A DNA stretch of 64,000 nt from Bacteriovoracaceae bacterium UBA6200 (GCA_002422605.1 DISW01000009.1:13568-77567); one strand, 5' to 3'. Shown: positions 44,712-54,906, counted from the first letter of the stretch. Numbers and translations are program-made. Notes: generated by a model not told the origin, from the letters alone.

Positions 44712-45245
44712 TTACTTCAGAGTTTCTTCGATTTTGTTTACCAGATTTTTATCATCTGTTGTGACCTTAGACTTATAGCGCCCCACTACTTTTCCCTTCC
44801 TATCTATTAGAAATTTCTCGAAATTCCACTCAACTTTTCCCTGGAATTCTTTAGGAGATTTCTCCGTCAGGTATTGATAAAGGTGCCTTTTTTCGCTCCC
44901 TAAGATGGTTTTTTTGGTCAAAATAGGAAAGGTGGCCGAATAGTTTTTCTGGCAAAATTCCAGCATACTCGCATCATCTTCAGGAGTCTGACCTCCGAAG
45001 TCATTGGTCGGAACACCCAGTACAACAAAGCCTTTGCTCTTGTACTTTTGGTACAAACCTTCTAGTCCTTCTAATTGAGAGGTGTAACCGCATTGTGATG
45101 CAATATTCACAATCAAGACGACCTTATCTTTCAAACTTTCCATCTGAAACTCTTTGCCCTTGATGGTTTTATCAGTAATTTTGTAAATCTCTTGAGCGAA
45201 AGCGGAACTCATAAGAGTGAAGATAAGAGCGATTAAAATTTTCAT
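44712..45245 (-). CDS. Secreted glutathione peroxidase-family thiol peroxidase
   Basis: 177 residues from ATG 45245 (an ATG at 45260 is in frame but earlier than the signal). Signal peptide 1-17. Peroxidatic Cys52 in NIASQCGYTSQ, catalytic VEWNFEKF and FCQKNY with the second Cys, so it is probably thioredoxin-type. Periplasmic position fits defence against peroxide. RBS near 45257. Confidence 0.9.
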   Translation of the reverse strand: MKILIALIFTLMSSAFAQEIYKITDKTIKGKEFQMESLKDKVVLIVNIASQCGYTSQLEGLEGLYQKYKSKGFVVLGVPTNDFGGQTPEDDASMLEFCQKNYSATFPILTKKTILGSEKRHLYQYLTEKSPKEFQGKVEWNFEKFLIDRKGKVVGRYKSKVTTDDKNLVNKIEETLK

Positions 45246-45342
45246 TGTGATACTCCTCATTTTATATCCTGATTATGAGGGGTTTTCTTGCCTAAGGCCA
45301 TAAATTCACATAATATCCTCAGACCTTAAGGAAACGTTACCC

Positions 45343-46290
45343 ATGAAACTCCAAGAGCTTAAAAACAATTTGGATGACTTACAGTTAGGTATGACTGATC
45401 GAACGGTCAGTGGCCTGACAAATGAGCTCAATGACCTCATCGCAGCAGGCGGGAAGAAGTTCCGCCCGGGGCTGTTATTCCTTATGGGCCAAGTTTTTGG
45501 CGTTCCTTATCAAGAGTTAAAATCTTATGCCCGTGCGGTGGAACTCACCCATCTGGCAAGCCTCATCCATGATGATGTGATTGATGATTCGGACAAAAGA
45601 AGAAATCATCCAACGATTAATGCCATCCGGGACAACACCACAGCGATTCTTGCTGGTGACTATGTCCTCGCTCAAATCATGGGGGAGCTCGCCCAGAATA
45701 ATAATAATGAGCTTCTGATTGATCTCACCACATGCATTAAGGATCTCGCTGACGGAGAATGGCTTCAGTACGACCTGAAATCTAGACCCCAGGTTCGCTT
45801 TGAAGATCTTGAGCAAATTTGCATCAAGAAAACGGGAAGCCTTATTCGCTACTGTTGCACTACTCCGGCAAAGCTTGCAGGCCATAAAGATATTCAAACC
45901 ATGGCCATGATGGGAGAAAGAATTGGTCTTATTTTCCAAATGGCCGATGATATTGTCGATGGTCTGACTCAAAGCGGACGACCGGCCTTTCAAGATATCA
46001 TTAACGGTCAATTGAATTACGTGACGCTAAAACTTATTGAACTCTATCCTGATCTTTATCGCCCAATTTATGACGTTAAAAATGGCGACTCTAAGGATCT
46101 TCCTTGGAACGAAGAGCAATATCACCAAGCTATTCGTGCTGTTCATGAAGTGATTAATTTTGAAAAAGACAAGCTGATTACAATATTTAGCGAACTCTGC
46201 CGTAATAAAAAACAGGAAGAATTCATTCCGGTTTTTGAAATGACTTTGAATAAGATTCAATCCAATTACGTATCCCTCCTATCTTTGTAA
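45343..46290 (+). CDS. ispB: Polyprenyl diphosphate synthase (IspB-like)
   Basis: 315 residues. GGKKFRPGLL, first Asp-rich motif LIHDDVIDDSDKRR, and the second QMADDIVD. Length and motifs fit a long-chain isoprenoid synthase supplying quinone side chains. A small gene follows by 12 bases. Confidence 0.92.
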   Translation: MKLQELKNNLDDLQLGMTDRTVSGLTNELNDLIAAGGKKFRPGLLFLMGQVFGVPYQELKSYARAVELTHLASLIHDDVIDDSDKRRNHPTINAIRDNTTAILAGDYVLAQIMGELAQNNNNELLIDLTTCIKDLADGEWLQYDLKSRPQVRFEDLEQICIKKTGSLIRYCCTTPAKLAGHKDIQTMAMMGERIGLIFQMADDIVDGLTQSGRPAFQDIINGQLNYVTLKLIELYPDLYRPIYDVKNGDSKDLPWNEEQYHQAIRAVHEVINFEKDKLITIFSELCRNKKQEEFIPVFEMTLNKIQSNYVSLLSL

Positions 46291-46301
46291 GAGGAGTCTC
46301 C

Positions 46302-46796
46302 ATGACTGAGAAACAAATTCTAGATTGGCAGGAGAAAGTTCGGGCGAGCCTCAGTGATGAAGCCCAACTCCTTCAGTACCTGTTCCAAACCATGGATAAT
46401 TTTTATTACCGCTATATTGAAACGACCACTGAAAAAAATCTGAAAACAATTTCTTTAGGACCTCATCTGTGGGGAGCGCGTTCCATAGAAACTTCTATGG
46501 TGGATGCTCTTAAAATAAAAAATCCTATGGCAAAACCCGGAATCATTGAAATGGCCAAGGCCGTGCCAAAGGCACAGGGTCCGGCTGTCCATTACAAACT
46601 TTTATGTGATATTGAAAAGCTAACTCCTGACCAAGGCAAAATCCGGATTATTTCGGGTATTAATTGGGATTGGCCTGATTTTGAAGGAAAAGAAAAGCAG
46701 TTAGAAAAAGTTGTGAATTTTACTTATTCTGATCTGGGCCAATTCCGTAAAGAGCTGGCCTTAAAACTTGAGGAAGCTTGCGAGATTTTTCTTTAG
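46302..46796 (+). CDS. Hypothetical protein
   Basis: 164 residues, no signal or membrane segment, with an RBS GGAG before it. Motif-free; the C-terminal half (GINWDWPDFEGKEKQLEKV) may be beta-alpha. Overlaps the convergent DedA gene by 4 bases. Follows ispB by 12 bases. Confidence 0.6.
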   Translation: MTEKQILDWQEKVRASLSDEAQLLQYLFQTMDNFYYRYIETTTEKNLKTISLGPHLWGARSIETSMVDALKIKNPMAKPGIIEMAKAVPKAQGPAVHYKLLCDIEKLTPDQGKIRIISGINWDWPDFEGKEKQLEKVVNFTYSDLGQFRKELALKLEEACEIFL

Positions 46797-47467
46797 GCGT
46801 TGTTTCGGACGTTCTTTAAATAGACTTTTCTTATAATCCAAATAAGAGCTACGGCACCGATGACGACCAAGGCAAACATTTTAAACTCAGATATTTTATT
46901 TAAAATAACTTCGCCATAAGTGGCCACAAAATAGATTTGAGTCGGTACAGAGATAAGAGCGGCCAATCCATCGATTGCAGCAAATTTCCAAACAGGTATT
47001 CCTAATAATCCACAACTCATATGCCCTGGAAATCGAAGACCCGGTGTGAAACGGAAAATACCGCAAGCAAGACCACCATACTTTTGAAACCAAGAGTTAA
47101 TAGTTTCAAACCCTTTGCCGGCCACTTGTTTTTGGAAAAACTTAGTCTTGATGATCCTGCCACCAAAAAATTTTCCTATCAGATAAACAATGAAATCACT
47201 AAAAAAGACGGCCAAAAAACAAACAAAGGCCAAGGTCGTAACATTAACCCCCTCTGCCCCTTCATAGGGTGGTGGGAATTTATCAGGGTGATGGGCCATG
47301 TAAGCGACAAGCCCTGAAGTCACAAGGATCAACTCTTCAGGAACTGGAAAACCAAAAGAACTAGCGAACATGAATAGCGTTATAAAGCCATAAACATAAT
47401 ATGGTTGATAGGCGTACTGAGAAAAGAACGCCATGAGGGCTTGATGGCTAAATTCAATGTCGAACAT
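46793..47467 (-). CDS. DedA family membrane protein
   Basis: 224 residues, about five membrane helices. FASSFGFPVPEELILVTSG, then VCFLAVFFSDFIVYLIGKFFGGR, and a FRFTPGLRFPGHMSCGLLG signature of DedA/SNARE-like transporters, proposed to scramble undecaprenyl phosphate and phospholipids. Family assignment is secure, substrate not. Confidence 0.9.
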   Translation of the reverse strand: MFDIEFSHQALMAFFSQYAYQPYYVYGFITLFMFASSFGFPVPEELILVTSGLVAYMAHHPDKFPPPYEGAEGVNVTTLAFVCFLAVFFSDFIVYLIGKFFGGRIIKTKFFQKQVAGKGFETINSWFQKYGGLACGIFRFTPGLRFPGHMSCGLLGIPVWKFAAIDGLAALISVPTQIYFVATYGEVILNKISEFKMFALVVIGAVALIWIIRKVYLKNVRNNA

Positions 47468-47516
47468 GAGTTCGATTCTAATAACACCCGACTCATAATG
47501 GAAGCAAAAAAGGTCT

Positions 47517-50048
47517 TTAAGAGTCCGATAAAAGCTCTCTTGGCCGCGCTTTTACTGCCCGCCATGAGGATAGCAGGATGGTCGCTAAACAAAGGACTGT
47601 TAAAAACAAGGCGGGATAAAATAATCTTCCCCAATCAACACTTGGCGATAACTTAAAAGCTTCTCTTCCGATCACCTGAGCAATCATCCAGCCTAAAAAT
47701 AAACCCATGCTCATGGCCGAGAAAAACAGGGCCCCAAATTCATAGATGAGATTAAGCCTCAAACGAAGGGCGGAAAAACCCAATGTCTTCATCAAGGCCA
47801 GATCATAATAGCGCCGATAAACCTGATCATGGGACAATCCATAGAGGATGACCATGCCGACAATGAGTGAAAGCCAGGAAATGATTTCTATCGCTCCTCG
47901 GGCCCGTACGAATAAAGAGGAAAGTTTTCCTATAAGTTCTTCCACATCTATAAAGGAAATATTGGGAAAGCGCTCCACAGTGGTTCGCTGGAAATTCAAC
48001 TTCGTTTCAGCGGGCCCAGAGGGAAGAACAGCGAGAAATGTTTTAGGAGCAGCATCAATCATGCCGGGTTCAATGGTGACAAAGAAATTTGGATAGAAGC
48101 TTGTCCATTTAATCTCTTTTATATTTCGAACCATCGCCTCAAACTCAACACCTTGGACATCGAAGGTAAGCTTATCTCCTATCTGGATGTCCATTCGTTG
48201 TGCCCATCGATTTTCTAAAGAAACATAAGGCAAGCGGTCATCTGGAGCTCCTCCCTCGGGAAAAGGCTCTCCACTAATAATTCTCTCGGTACCAGTTAGG
48301 TAATCGCGGTAAGTTAGATTTAAACTATTGCTCCGGAAACGTCTTTCTTCATCGTCTTCTCTGTCACGGAAGTTATACGAACGTTTTTTTCTAACAAATT
48401 GTTTATCATTCACTTTCTCCAGACGAGCACGAATCATCGGAGTCACATAAGATAGATTCACTCCCTCTTTTTTAGCATGCTCTAAAAGAGGATCCATCTG
48501 TTCTTCCTGGATATCGAAAATAAAAAGAGAGGGTTTTTCACTATCTAGCGTGAACTCTTTTGAGATCATTGTATCAAGCTGAAGGATAAGTGAAATAAGA
48601 GTTGAGCCGATGGCCAGAGAAAGAAAACTTAAAGTGAGTTTATGACCTGAACGAGCAAGACCTCTCAGGGCGATCCCATTTTCAATTGTCGGCAGGAGGA
48701 GCCCCTTACCTTTGATGATCTTTTTCAGTAACCACTGGGACGCTCTTACAAAGAGTGTGGACATGAAGAAAACCAGCATCAAAGCAAAAAAGAAGAGATT
48801 TCCCGTCTTAAATGAATGGCTGATGTAACAAGAGAATAACCAAAGAGACACAATAAAAGGTAAGAAATCCCAAAAGCGGAATCGTCCAAGAGAGAGTTTT
48901 GAAGCTTTAAGCTGAAGTCCCATTGAAGTGCGCATAAGACCCAGTAAGAGTGGGACTAAAATAAAAAGAGAAAGGGCAAAGAGATAAGGAATTTGAGACA
49001 GCGAAGCGGCCAGATTAACGTCGCGACTTAACTCCAGACCCAAGACAGAAGAAAGTTCCGGAGCAAATTGTCGATACAGTGGAACAATAACAAAAAACTC
49101 AAGGGCCATCACCAAAGAAAAGACAAAAGCAAACTGACCAATAATTCCAAGGATGATTTTATTCTTGGTTAATCCATGGAGATTAAGAAGACAAAGGTCT
49201 TTAAGCCTCGCTAACAAGTGCGACTGATAAAGATAAAAAACTCCCACTAAAGACAAGATCAAGCCAATAAGGGCAGAGAGGGCCATAAAGTTGGTTAAAA
49301 CATTGATGACTCTTCCTGTTTGTTCAGAACTATCTTCCGGAAGTGTTATACGGATAGCCGAGTCTTTAATGACGGCGTAAATTTCTTTTTTAATATCTTG
49401 AGGCTTAGCAGCTGAAAAATTCTCAAGTTTAAAGTGATAAGTAAAACTTCCCGTGGCCCCGGGTTTTAAAAGACCTGTTTCAACTAAACGGGCCTCAGGC
49501 ATATAAATTCTTGGGGCCAGAGAAAAGCCTCTTAGACCCATGGATGAATCATCCAGCACAACACCGGAAACTTTCATCGTGATGTCCCCAATCTGGAGTT
49601 CATCATGAGTTTCTACCTGCCATAGATCTGCCAGGTCTTTGGAGATATAAAGTTTATCGCTTTGAAAAGCTCCTTCAGAAGTTTTTAACTCACCATAAAA
49701 AGGAAATCCTTCCTGAGTCGCCCTGATTTCAACCAGTCGAGAAGCTTTAGCTCTAAGGTGAGTGATCATCGAATAGATATCAATAATCTTATAAGTCTTG
49801 TGAGGATGATTTTTAAAAACCTCTTCCAGGGATTTTAATTCAGTATCAAAAAGGTCACGCCGGGCCGAGACAGCAATGTCTGAAGTCAGTAATTGATTAG
49901 CATTACTTTGAAGTTTCTCATGCACTTGACCAGTGATGATACTGATCCCCATAAGACCCATGGTTCCCAGGAATAAAGTGAAAAATAAAAGTAGAAAGAA
50001 GAACGGAAACTTCTTCATCTCCTTTAAAAAGAAGAACTTAAAAATCAC
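47517..50048 (-). CDS. ybbP: ABC transporter permease, YbbP-type with two FtsX domains
   Basis: 843 residues from GTG 50048, which overlaps the ATPase stop as GTGA and has GGGAG 6 bases upstream; the ATG at 50087 lies inside the ATPase gene. N-terminal membrane helix, a large periplasmic MacB-like domain, then FtsX-type helices in two sets (about 260-400 and 750-840). With YbbA and the TesA-like esterase it forms the conserved TesA-YbbA-YbbP export set, which may move lipids or toxins to the outer envelope. Confidence 0.88.
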   Translation of the reverse strand: MIFKFFFLKEMKKFPFFFLLLFFTLFLGTMGLMGISIITGQVHEKLQSNANQLLTSDIAVSARRDLFDTELKSLEEVFKNHPHKTYKIIDIYSMITHLRAKASRLVEIRATQEGFPFYGELKTSEGAFQSDKLYISKDLADLWQVETHDELQIGDITMKVSGVVLDDSSMGLRGFSLAPRIYMPEARLVETGLLKPGATGSFTYHFKLENFSAAKPQDIKKEIYAVIKDSAIRITLPEDSSEQTGRVINVLTNFMALSALIGLILSLVGVFYLYQSHLLARLKDLCLLNLHGLTKNKIILGIIGQFAFVFSLVMALEFFVIVPLYRQFAPELSSVLGLELSRDVNLAASLSQIPYLFALSLFILVPLLLGLMRTSMGLQLKASKLSLGRFRFWDFLPFIVSLWLFSCYISHSFKTGNLFFFALMLVFFMSTLFVRASQWLLKKIIKGKGLLLPTIENGIALRGLARSGHKLTLSFLSLAIGSTLISLILQLDTMISKEFTLDSEKPSLFIFDIQEEQMDPLLEHAKKEGVNLSYVTPMIRARLEKVNDKQFVRKKRSYNFRDREDDEERRFRSNSLNLTYRDYLTGTERIISGEPFPEGGAPDDRLPYVSLENRWAQRMDIQIGDKLTFDVQGVEFEAMVRNIKEIKWTSFYPNFFVTIEPGMIDAAPKTFLAVLPSGPAETKLNFQRTTVERFPNISFIDVEELIGKLSSLFVRARGAIEIISWLSLIVGMVILYGLSHDQVYRRYYDLALMKTLGFSALRLRLNLIYEFGALFFSAMSMGLFLGWMIAQVIGREAFKLSPSVDWGRLFYPALFLTVLCLATILLSSWRAVKARPRELLSDS

Positions 50049-50701
50049 AGAAGACTCCCATGCTCCAGATGAATAATTCTGGAACATTTACGAGCGAGAT
50101 CCTGATCGTGTGTCACAAGGACCAGTGTGGTACCGGTAGTGGACACCATATTGAATAAGAGCTCCATGACTTTATCCCCGGTTTCTTCATCAAGATTTCC
50201 GCTAGGTTCATCTGCAAAAAGGATACTAGGCTTAATCGCCAGTGCCCGGGCAATAGCAACACGCTGACACTCTCCCCCACTCATTTCAGAGGGAAGATGA
50301 TGGGTGCGATGGCCAAGGCCAACACTTTCAAGAAGTTCTTGAGCTTCTTTCAAAGCATTTTCACGCTTTAGAAGCTCCAACGGGAGCAAAACATTTTCTA
50401 AAGCATTAAGGGTTGAAACCAAATGAAACTGTTGAAAAACAATCCCCATGTGGTGAGCACGAAAATAAGTTAATTCTGATTCACTCATCGATGTGATGCT
50501 TTTGTCTTGAACCATAATTTCACCGGAGTCAGGTCGATCAAGGCCTGCAAGAAGAGAAAGCAGTGTCGATTTTCCTGAACCTGATTTTCCAATCAAGGCG
50601 AGTGTTTCACCTTTTAAAATTTCCAGGTTAATCCCTTTCAATACTTCAAAGCGGGCGTCCCCTTGTCCATAACTTTTTTTAAGATTCAAAACCTTCATCA
50701 T
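50045..50701 (-). CDS. ybbA: YbbA-type ABC ATPase
   Basis: 218 residues. Walker A GKSGSGKST, signature SGGECQR, Walker B ILFADEPSGNLD. LolD/MacB-type. Encoded between the esterase (ATGA overlap) and the YbbP-like permease (GTGA overlap), matching a tesA-ybbA-ybbP operon. Confidence 0.93.
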   Translation of the reverse strand: MMKVLNLKKSYGQGDARFEVLKGINLEILKGETLALIGKSGSGKSTLLSLLAGLDRPDSGEIMVQDKSITSMSESELTYFRAHHMGIVFQQFHLVSTLNALENVLLPLELLKRENALKEAQELLESVGLGHRTHHLPSEMSGGECQRVAIARALAIKPSILFADEPSGNLDEETGDKVMELLFNMVSTTGTTLVLVTHDQDLARKCSRIIHLEHGSLL

Positions 50702-51288
50702 AGTTCAGTCTCCAATACTTTCAGAACAGTTTGGGCCATAATTTTGTGTCCCTTGGCATTGGGATGAATTCCATCAGGAAGATTCAGTTCGGGAACAGCT
50801 CCCACTCCTTCAAGTAGAAAAGGAATTAACTTTATTGAATATTTCTTAGCGACTTTGGGAAACATTTTCTGAAACTCATCACGGTATTTTACACCCATGT
50901 TGGTGGGCATCTGCATTCCCGCTAATATAACAGTAATACCCTTGGCCTGGGCTTTCTCAATGACCTGAGAAAGATTTTTTTCGGTGTCCGCCAGTTTTAA
51001 ACCCCGTAAACCATCATTCGCTCCCAGGGCAAGCACCATGATGTCGGGTTTACTTTTCAAATACCAGTCGAGCCTTTTCATACCAGAAGCTGAGGTCGCT
51101 CCGCTCACTCCACCATTAATGACTTTGATATCTTTTCGTTTCTTTTGAAGTTCTTTTTCTATTAGCGCTGGATAAGCTTCTTCTTTGGCTAACTGATAGC
51201 CCTCAGTCAAAGAGTCACCAAGGAAGAGAACCGTTTGAGCATGAACAGAAAAAGAAATAAGGAACAATAAACTCATTATGAATTTCAT
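50698..51288 (-). CDS. tesA: Periplasmic SGNH esterase, TesA-like
   Basis: 196 residues, signal peptide 1-17. SGNH blocks FLGDSLTEGYQL (Ser), GGVSGAT, GANDGLRG (Asn) and PDGIHPNAKGH (Asp-x-x-His). Fits TesA/thioesterase I/lysophospholipase. First gene of the operon with ybbA and ybbP. Confidence 0.92.
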   Translation of the reverse strand: MKFIMSLLFLISFSVHAQTVLFLGDSLTEGYQLAKEEAYPALIEKELQKKRKDIKVINGGVSGATSASGMKRLDWYLKSKPDIMVLALGANDGLRGLKLADTEKNLSQVIEKAQAKGITVILAGMQMPTNMGVKYRDEFQKMFPKVAKKYSIKLIPFLLEGVGAVPELNLPDGIHPNAKGHKIMAQTVLKVLETEL

Positions 51289-51390
51289 AAGAACCCTTTA
51301 GATTAAAAATGACGAGGCAGATTATCCTATCAATAAGGAACAAGTGTTTCTACAAAATGAATATTGATTAAAACATTTGTATGAAATCAT

Positions 51391-51633
51391 TCATTTCTTC
51401 TTAAGATCTTCCATCTCTTTTCTGAGAAGTTGAATCTCAGCTTTAATGGAGGCCAGTTCTCCATGGAGCTTGTTGGTCTCTTTTACCAGGCTATCAATTC
51501 TTTCCCGTTGGTTGTTCCCATCAAAAGAATCATTTTTATAATACTTCTGTTCTTCTTCTGTGAGGTATCCGCTTTTAATTTGCGCAAATGAATGAAGTGG
51601 GCCTAGCAGTAAGCCAAGTACTAATAATTTCAT
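51391..51633 (-). CDS. Small secreted coiled-coil protein
   Basis: 80 residues from ATG 51633, with AGGGAGG 4 bases upstream; the ORF extends to 51705 but lacks a ribosome site there. Signal peptide 1-17 (SFA). The C-terminal 45 residues are a coiled coil (KLHGELASIKAEIQLLRKEME). Function unknown. Confidence 0.65.
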   Translation of the reverse strand: MKLLVLGLLLGPLHSFAQIKSGYLTEEEQKYYKNDSFDGNNQRERIDSLVKETNKLHGELASIKAEIQLLRKEMEDLKKK

Positions 51634-51734
51634 TGGGCCTCCCTTTTGATAGAGAGATTTTAACTTGTTTTTCTCTTTATCTACAACTTTGAGTGTTATC
51701 GACACTTTAATAAGAAAAATGGTTAAATACTCTC

Positions 51735-52418
51735 ATGAAGATAAGTGTTATAGGTTTAGGCTGGTTCGGAGAAGATCTGGCACTGGAACTTTTAAAAGAT
51801 GGCCATGAAGTTCAGGGAACTACGACGACCTTGGCCAAAAAAGAAATCCTGAAGGCCACAGGAGTGAACTCCTTTCTCTTGTCATACCCGGACTTGCCCT
51901 CCGATGAACTTTTAAAAGTAGATTGTGTGATTTTGAATATTCCTCCCTTTCCAGAGGAACTCAATTGGTTTCAATCCTGGAATTGGGATGAAAACACATG
52001 GATGATATTTATCAGTTCTACTTCCGGTTCACTACTTGGTCAGGAAGAATGGGTAAAAAGTTCCTTCAAAAAATGGACAATTCTCCAATTCGGCGGACTT
52101 TACGGTAAGCATCGGCACCCTGGAAAAAGTTTAAGCGGTCGTAAAAATCTGCCTGGTAGGAAGTGGCCTGTGAACCTTCTCCATTTGTCGGATGCCATAG
52201 GTTTTACAAAGAAAGTGATTGAATTAAAACTTCAGTCTGCTTCTTTTCCAGTGTTATCAGGAGATCATCCCTCCCGGGAAGAATTTTACCAAGCATATTG
52301 TCTTCGTCATGAGCTTCCCCTGCCTTATTTTGATCAAACTGATCAGTCCCAAAAGGACCCTATTAGTAATGAAATAAGTGCAGTTTATTACAAATTCAAG
52401 GGACTATTTGTTGACTAG
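51735..52418 (+). CDS. NAD(P)-binding Rossmann protein, YeeZ-like
   Basis: 227 residues. VIGLGWFGEDLALELL nucleotide-binding turn, and ISSTSGSLLG and FGGLYGKHRHPGK, seen in YeeZ-type epimerase-like proteins. Lacks the catalytic YxxxK, so it may not be a classic SDR. Next gene starts 58 bases on. Confidence 0.7.
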   Translation: MKISVIGLGWFGEDLALELLKDGHEVQGTTTTLAKKEILKATGVNSFLLSYPDLPSDELLKVDCVILNIPPFPEELNWFQSWNWDENTWMIFISSTSGSLLGQEEWVKSSFKKWTILQFGGLYGKHRHPGKSLSGRKNLPGRKWPVNLLHLSDAIGFTKKVIELKLQSASFPVLSGDHPSREEFYQAYCLRHELPLPYFDQTDQSQKDPISNEISAVYYKFKGLFVD

Positions 52419-52475
52419 AATACTCCCTAAAAGAAATGAATTCTTAATTTTTCTTTATTAACCTATAATGGCATT

Positions 52476-53813
52476 GTGAAAAACTTCCATATAACTATTT
52501 ACGGAGCTCAGTCAGATCAAGTCCATCCTGAGATTAAACGAGTGGCAGCCGCCATCGATTATCTTCCTTATGATCTGGATCAAATGCTTGAACCTCTGGC
52601 CTATAGCCCAGATGTCATCCTTTGTTACCCTTCCACCGAAATTTCGAATCTTGAATTGGCACAAACGCTTCGAAGCGTTTATCCAGATACATCGATTTTT
52701 TTTATTGCTTTAGATAAGAAAACTTTTGATAAGAAGCGATTAATTAAAAATGGTTTCACTCAGGCCTTTCTCCTTCCGTGGGAAAAGTCCGATCTCTTGC
52801 GAGCGATGGATAATGAGCAGATTTTTTCCATGCTTCCTGAACTCCGTGAGTATAAGGCCATCAAAGTGGCCGATTTAAAACCAGGAGTTGTCTTAGATTT
52901 TGCTTTGATGGTTTATCTTCCGCGAAGTAATAAGCTTCTTCACTTTTCTCACTCTGGAGATCCTATCACCGATGACAAGTTCGATAAGCTTAAAGAAAGT
53001 AATCTCAACACTCTGTTCGTGAAAAAAGACGAGGTTGATAAATTTCGAGCTTATACGGCACAGGTTTTAAAAGATATGATGAAGCCGGGAGCGCTTTCGG
53101 AAACTGATAAACAAGATAAATTAGAAAATTGCGTACGAGATCTTATCTCGGATATGTTTATAGAAGACTCTAAAGAAAATACTTTTGCTGCCTCCCAGGT
53201 CCTCTTAAATGAAGTAAAAGAAATCATTCAAATTCTGGTAGAAGATTCAGATAAGAATGTGGCCAGCAAAGTTAACTCTATGATCAATCAGGAGAAAAAC
53301 TTCTATCTCCACCTTTCTAATGTCTCAACATACGCAGGTCTTTTTGCCATGGTACTTGGTCTACCAAATCCTCAAGAAGTGGCCTTAGCAGGTCTTCTCC
53401 ATGACATTGGTAAAATCAATCTTCCACCTGAGATAGCTGATATTCCAGAAGAGGAACTTTCCAGTACCGCCAAAGAATCATTTAAAAAGCATCCAGAGTT
53501 TTCAGTGGATATTATTAAAATGAGACGAATTGTTCTTCCTGAAAATTCATTGAAAGCGATTATGCAGCATCATGAAGCGCTTAATGGTACTGGTTATCCT
53601 AAAGGTCTACCTGGCCCAAAAATCTGTTCTGAAGCTCGTGTTCTTGCTATAGCGAATGCATTTGATAATCTAACAAGTCTTCAACCGGGGCACCCTGCCA
53701 TGACACCTCGTGAAGCTCTTCTGAAATTACTAGACGATAATATGACCAAGTCCATGCAACTGGACATCGACATGTTAAAAAAGCTTAAAAATCTTTTTAT
53801 TGAAAAAGATTAG
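52476..53813 (+). CDS. HD-GYP domain protein with receiver-like N-terminus
   Basis: 445 residues starting at GTG. N-terminal receiver-like fold (about 1-115), a linker with a further domain, and HD-GYP from about 270: H279, HD 309-310 (LLHDIGK), H339, HHE 365-367, GTGYP 371-375 and D398. The Asp usually in HHExxDG is Asn370 here. Likely a c-di-GMP phosphodiesterase. The PilZ protein at 27059 is a possible target of the same signal. Convergent with cysK, 4-base overlap. Confidence 0.82.
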   Translation: MKNFHITIYGAQSDQVHPEIKRVAAAIDYLPYDLDQMLEPLAYSPDVILCYPSTEISNLELAQTLRSVYPDTSIFFIALDKKTFDKKRLIKNGFTQAFLLPWEKSDLLRAMDNEQIFSMLPELREYKAIKVADLKPGVVLDFALMVYLPRSNKLLHFSHSGDPITDDKFDKLKESNLNTLFVKKDEVDKFRAYTAQVLKDMMKPGALSETDKQDKLENCVRDLISDMFIEDSKENTFAASQVLLNEVKEIIQILVEDSDKNVASKVNSMINQEKNFYLHLSNVSTYAGLFAMVLGLPNPQEVALAGLLHDIGKINLPPEIADIPEEELSSTAKESFKKHPEFSVDIIKMRRIVLPENSLKAIMQHHEALNGTGYPKGLPGPKICSEARVLAIANAFDNLTSLQPGHPAMTPREALLKLLDDNMTKSMQLDIDMLKKLKNLFIEKD

Positions 53814-54844
53814 AAGTTTTTAAATAACTCTATAATTTCCTTCTCAGGAAGAAGTGAGCCATCGAGTTTTTTCTCAGCTAAAAATTCTGGATTGTAAATT
53901 TTTGAAACAGCACGTTCTCCGCCATCACAAAGGAAAGTACAGATACGCTGTCCTGATCCTTGTTTGAGAGCAGTATTGAACGCTCCAGCGAGGTTAAGCA
54001 TCGAACTCATACCCATAACGAGTCCCTCTTTCTCACGAAGGTACATTGCTAGAGATGTTAGGAGCTGATCATTAATGGTGTAACACTTGTCTTGCTTAAT
54101 TTGAGCGAAGTTTTCAGTGAAGCGAGTGATCCCCACGCCTTCAGTCATGGTATATGACCCATCAGAGTCCCATGTACCTTTATTGAAGAAATTCACAATT
54201 CCTGAACCGGCCGGATCTGGAACAACGATTTTAATATTATCGTTTTTCTCTTTCATGTATTTTGATACCCCAGCGAGTGTCCCACCTGAACCGGCAGCAA
54301 CAACAACGGCATCAATACGTCCATCCATCTGCTCATACATTTCGGGGGCAGTAGACTTATAGTGAGCTAGATAGTTATCCGGATTATCAAATTGGTTGGC
54401 CCACCAGTAGTCTGGAGAACTCTGACCGATTTTTTTTCCAACTTTAAAAAAGTGACCATCATTTGTGAAGGGAACTGCTTCCGCTTCGACAATTTCCGCA
54501 CCGTAGAGTTTTAAAATTTTATGTTTTTCCGGGGCCATTCCCTTTGGCATGACTACGATAACTTTGTAACCCAAGGCCTTACCAACCATAGCGAGCCCAA
54601 TTCCAGTGTTACCGGCAGTGCCTTCAACGATTGTCATTCCAGGTTTAAGAACGCCCTTTACGATGGCCTCGACTACCATATTTAGAGCAGGGCGATCTTT
54701 AATCGTTCCGCCAGGATTTAAATTTTCGCACTTCATGAAAATTTCGCTGCCAGTAAGAGCACTTAAGCTATGTATTTTCATCATTGGAGTATTACCAATG
54801 ACTTGTAAAAGGCCTGCAGATTTAAGTTTTGTGCGAAGATCCAT
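53810..54844 (-). CDS. cysK: Cysteine synthase family PLP enzyme (CysK-like)
   Basis: 344 residues from ATG 54844 (MDLRTKL), with AGGG 8 bases upstream; in-frame ATGs at 54883 and 54916 are less likely. LQVIGNTPM, PGGTIKDRPALNM (PLP Lys), EGTAGNTGIGLAM, AAGSGGTLAG and GEGVGI-like stretch are present. It makes cysteine from O-acetylserine and sulfide. Divergent from the serine acetyltransferase gene, which makes its substrate. Longer than CysK of E. coli (323). Confidence 0.9.
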   Translation of the reverse strand: MDLRTKLKSAGLLQVIGNTPMMKIHSLSALTGSEIFMKCENLNPGGTIKDRPALNMVVEAIVKGVLKPGMTIVEGTAGNTGIGLAMVGKALGYKVIVVMPKGMAPEKHKILKLYGAEIVEAEAVPFTNDGHFFKVGKKIGQSSPDYWWANQFDNPDNYLAHYKSTAPEMYEQMDGRIDAVVVAAGSGGTLAGVSKYMKEKNDNIKIVVPDPAGSGIVNFFNKGTWDSDGSYTMTEGVGITRFTENFAQIKQDKCYTINDQLLTSLAMYLREKEGLVMGMSSMLNLAGAFNTALKQGSGQRICTFLCDGGERAVSKIYNPEFLAEKKLDGSLLPEKEIIELFKNF

Positions 54845-54906
54845 TGATATATCCCTACGTGTTAATGTATTTTGTTGAGACATTTTTATACTGCAAAAGG
54901 TCTCAT

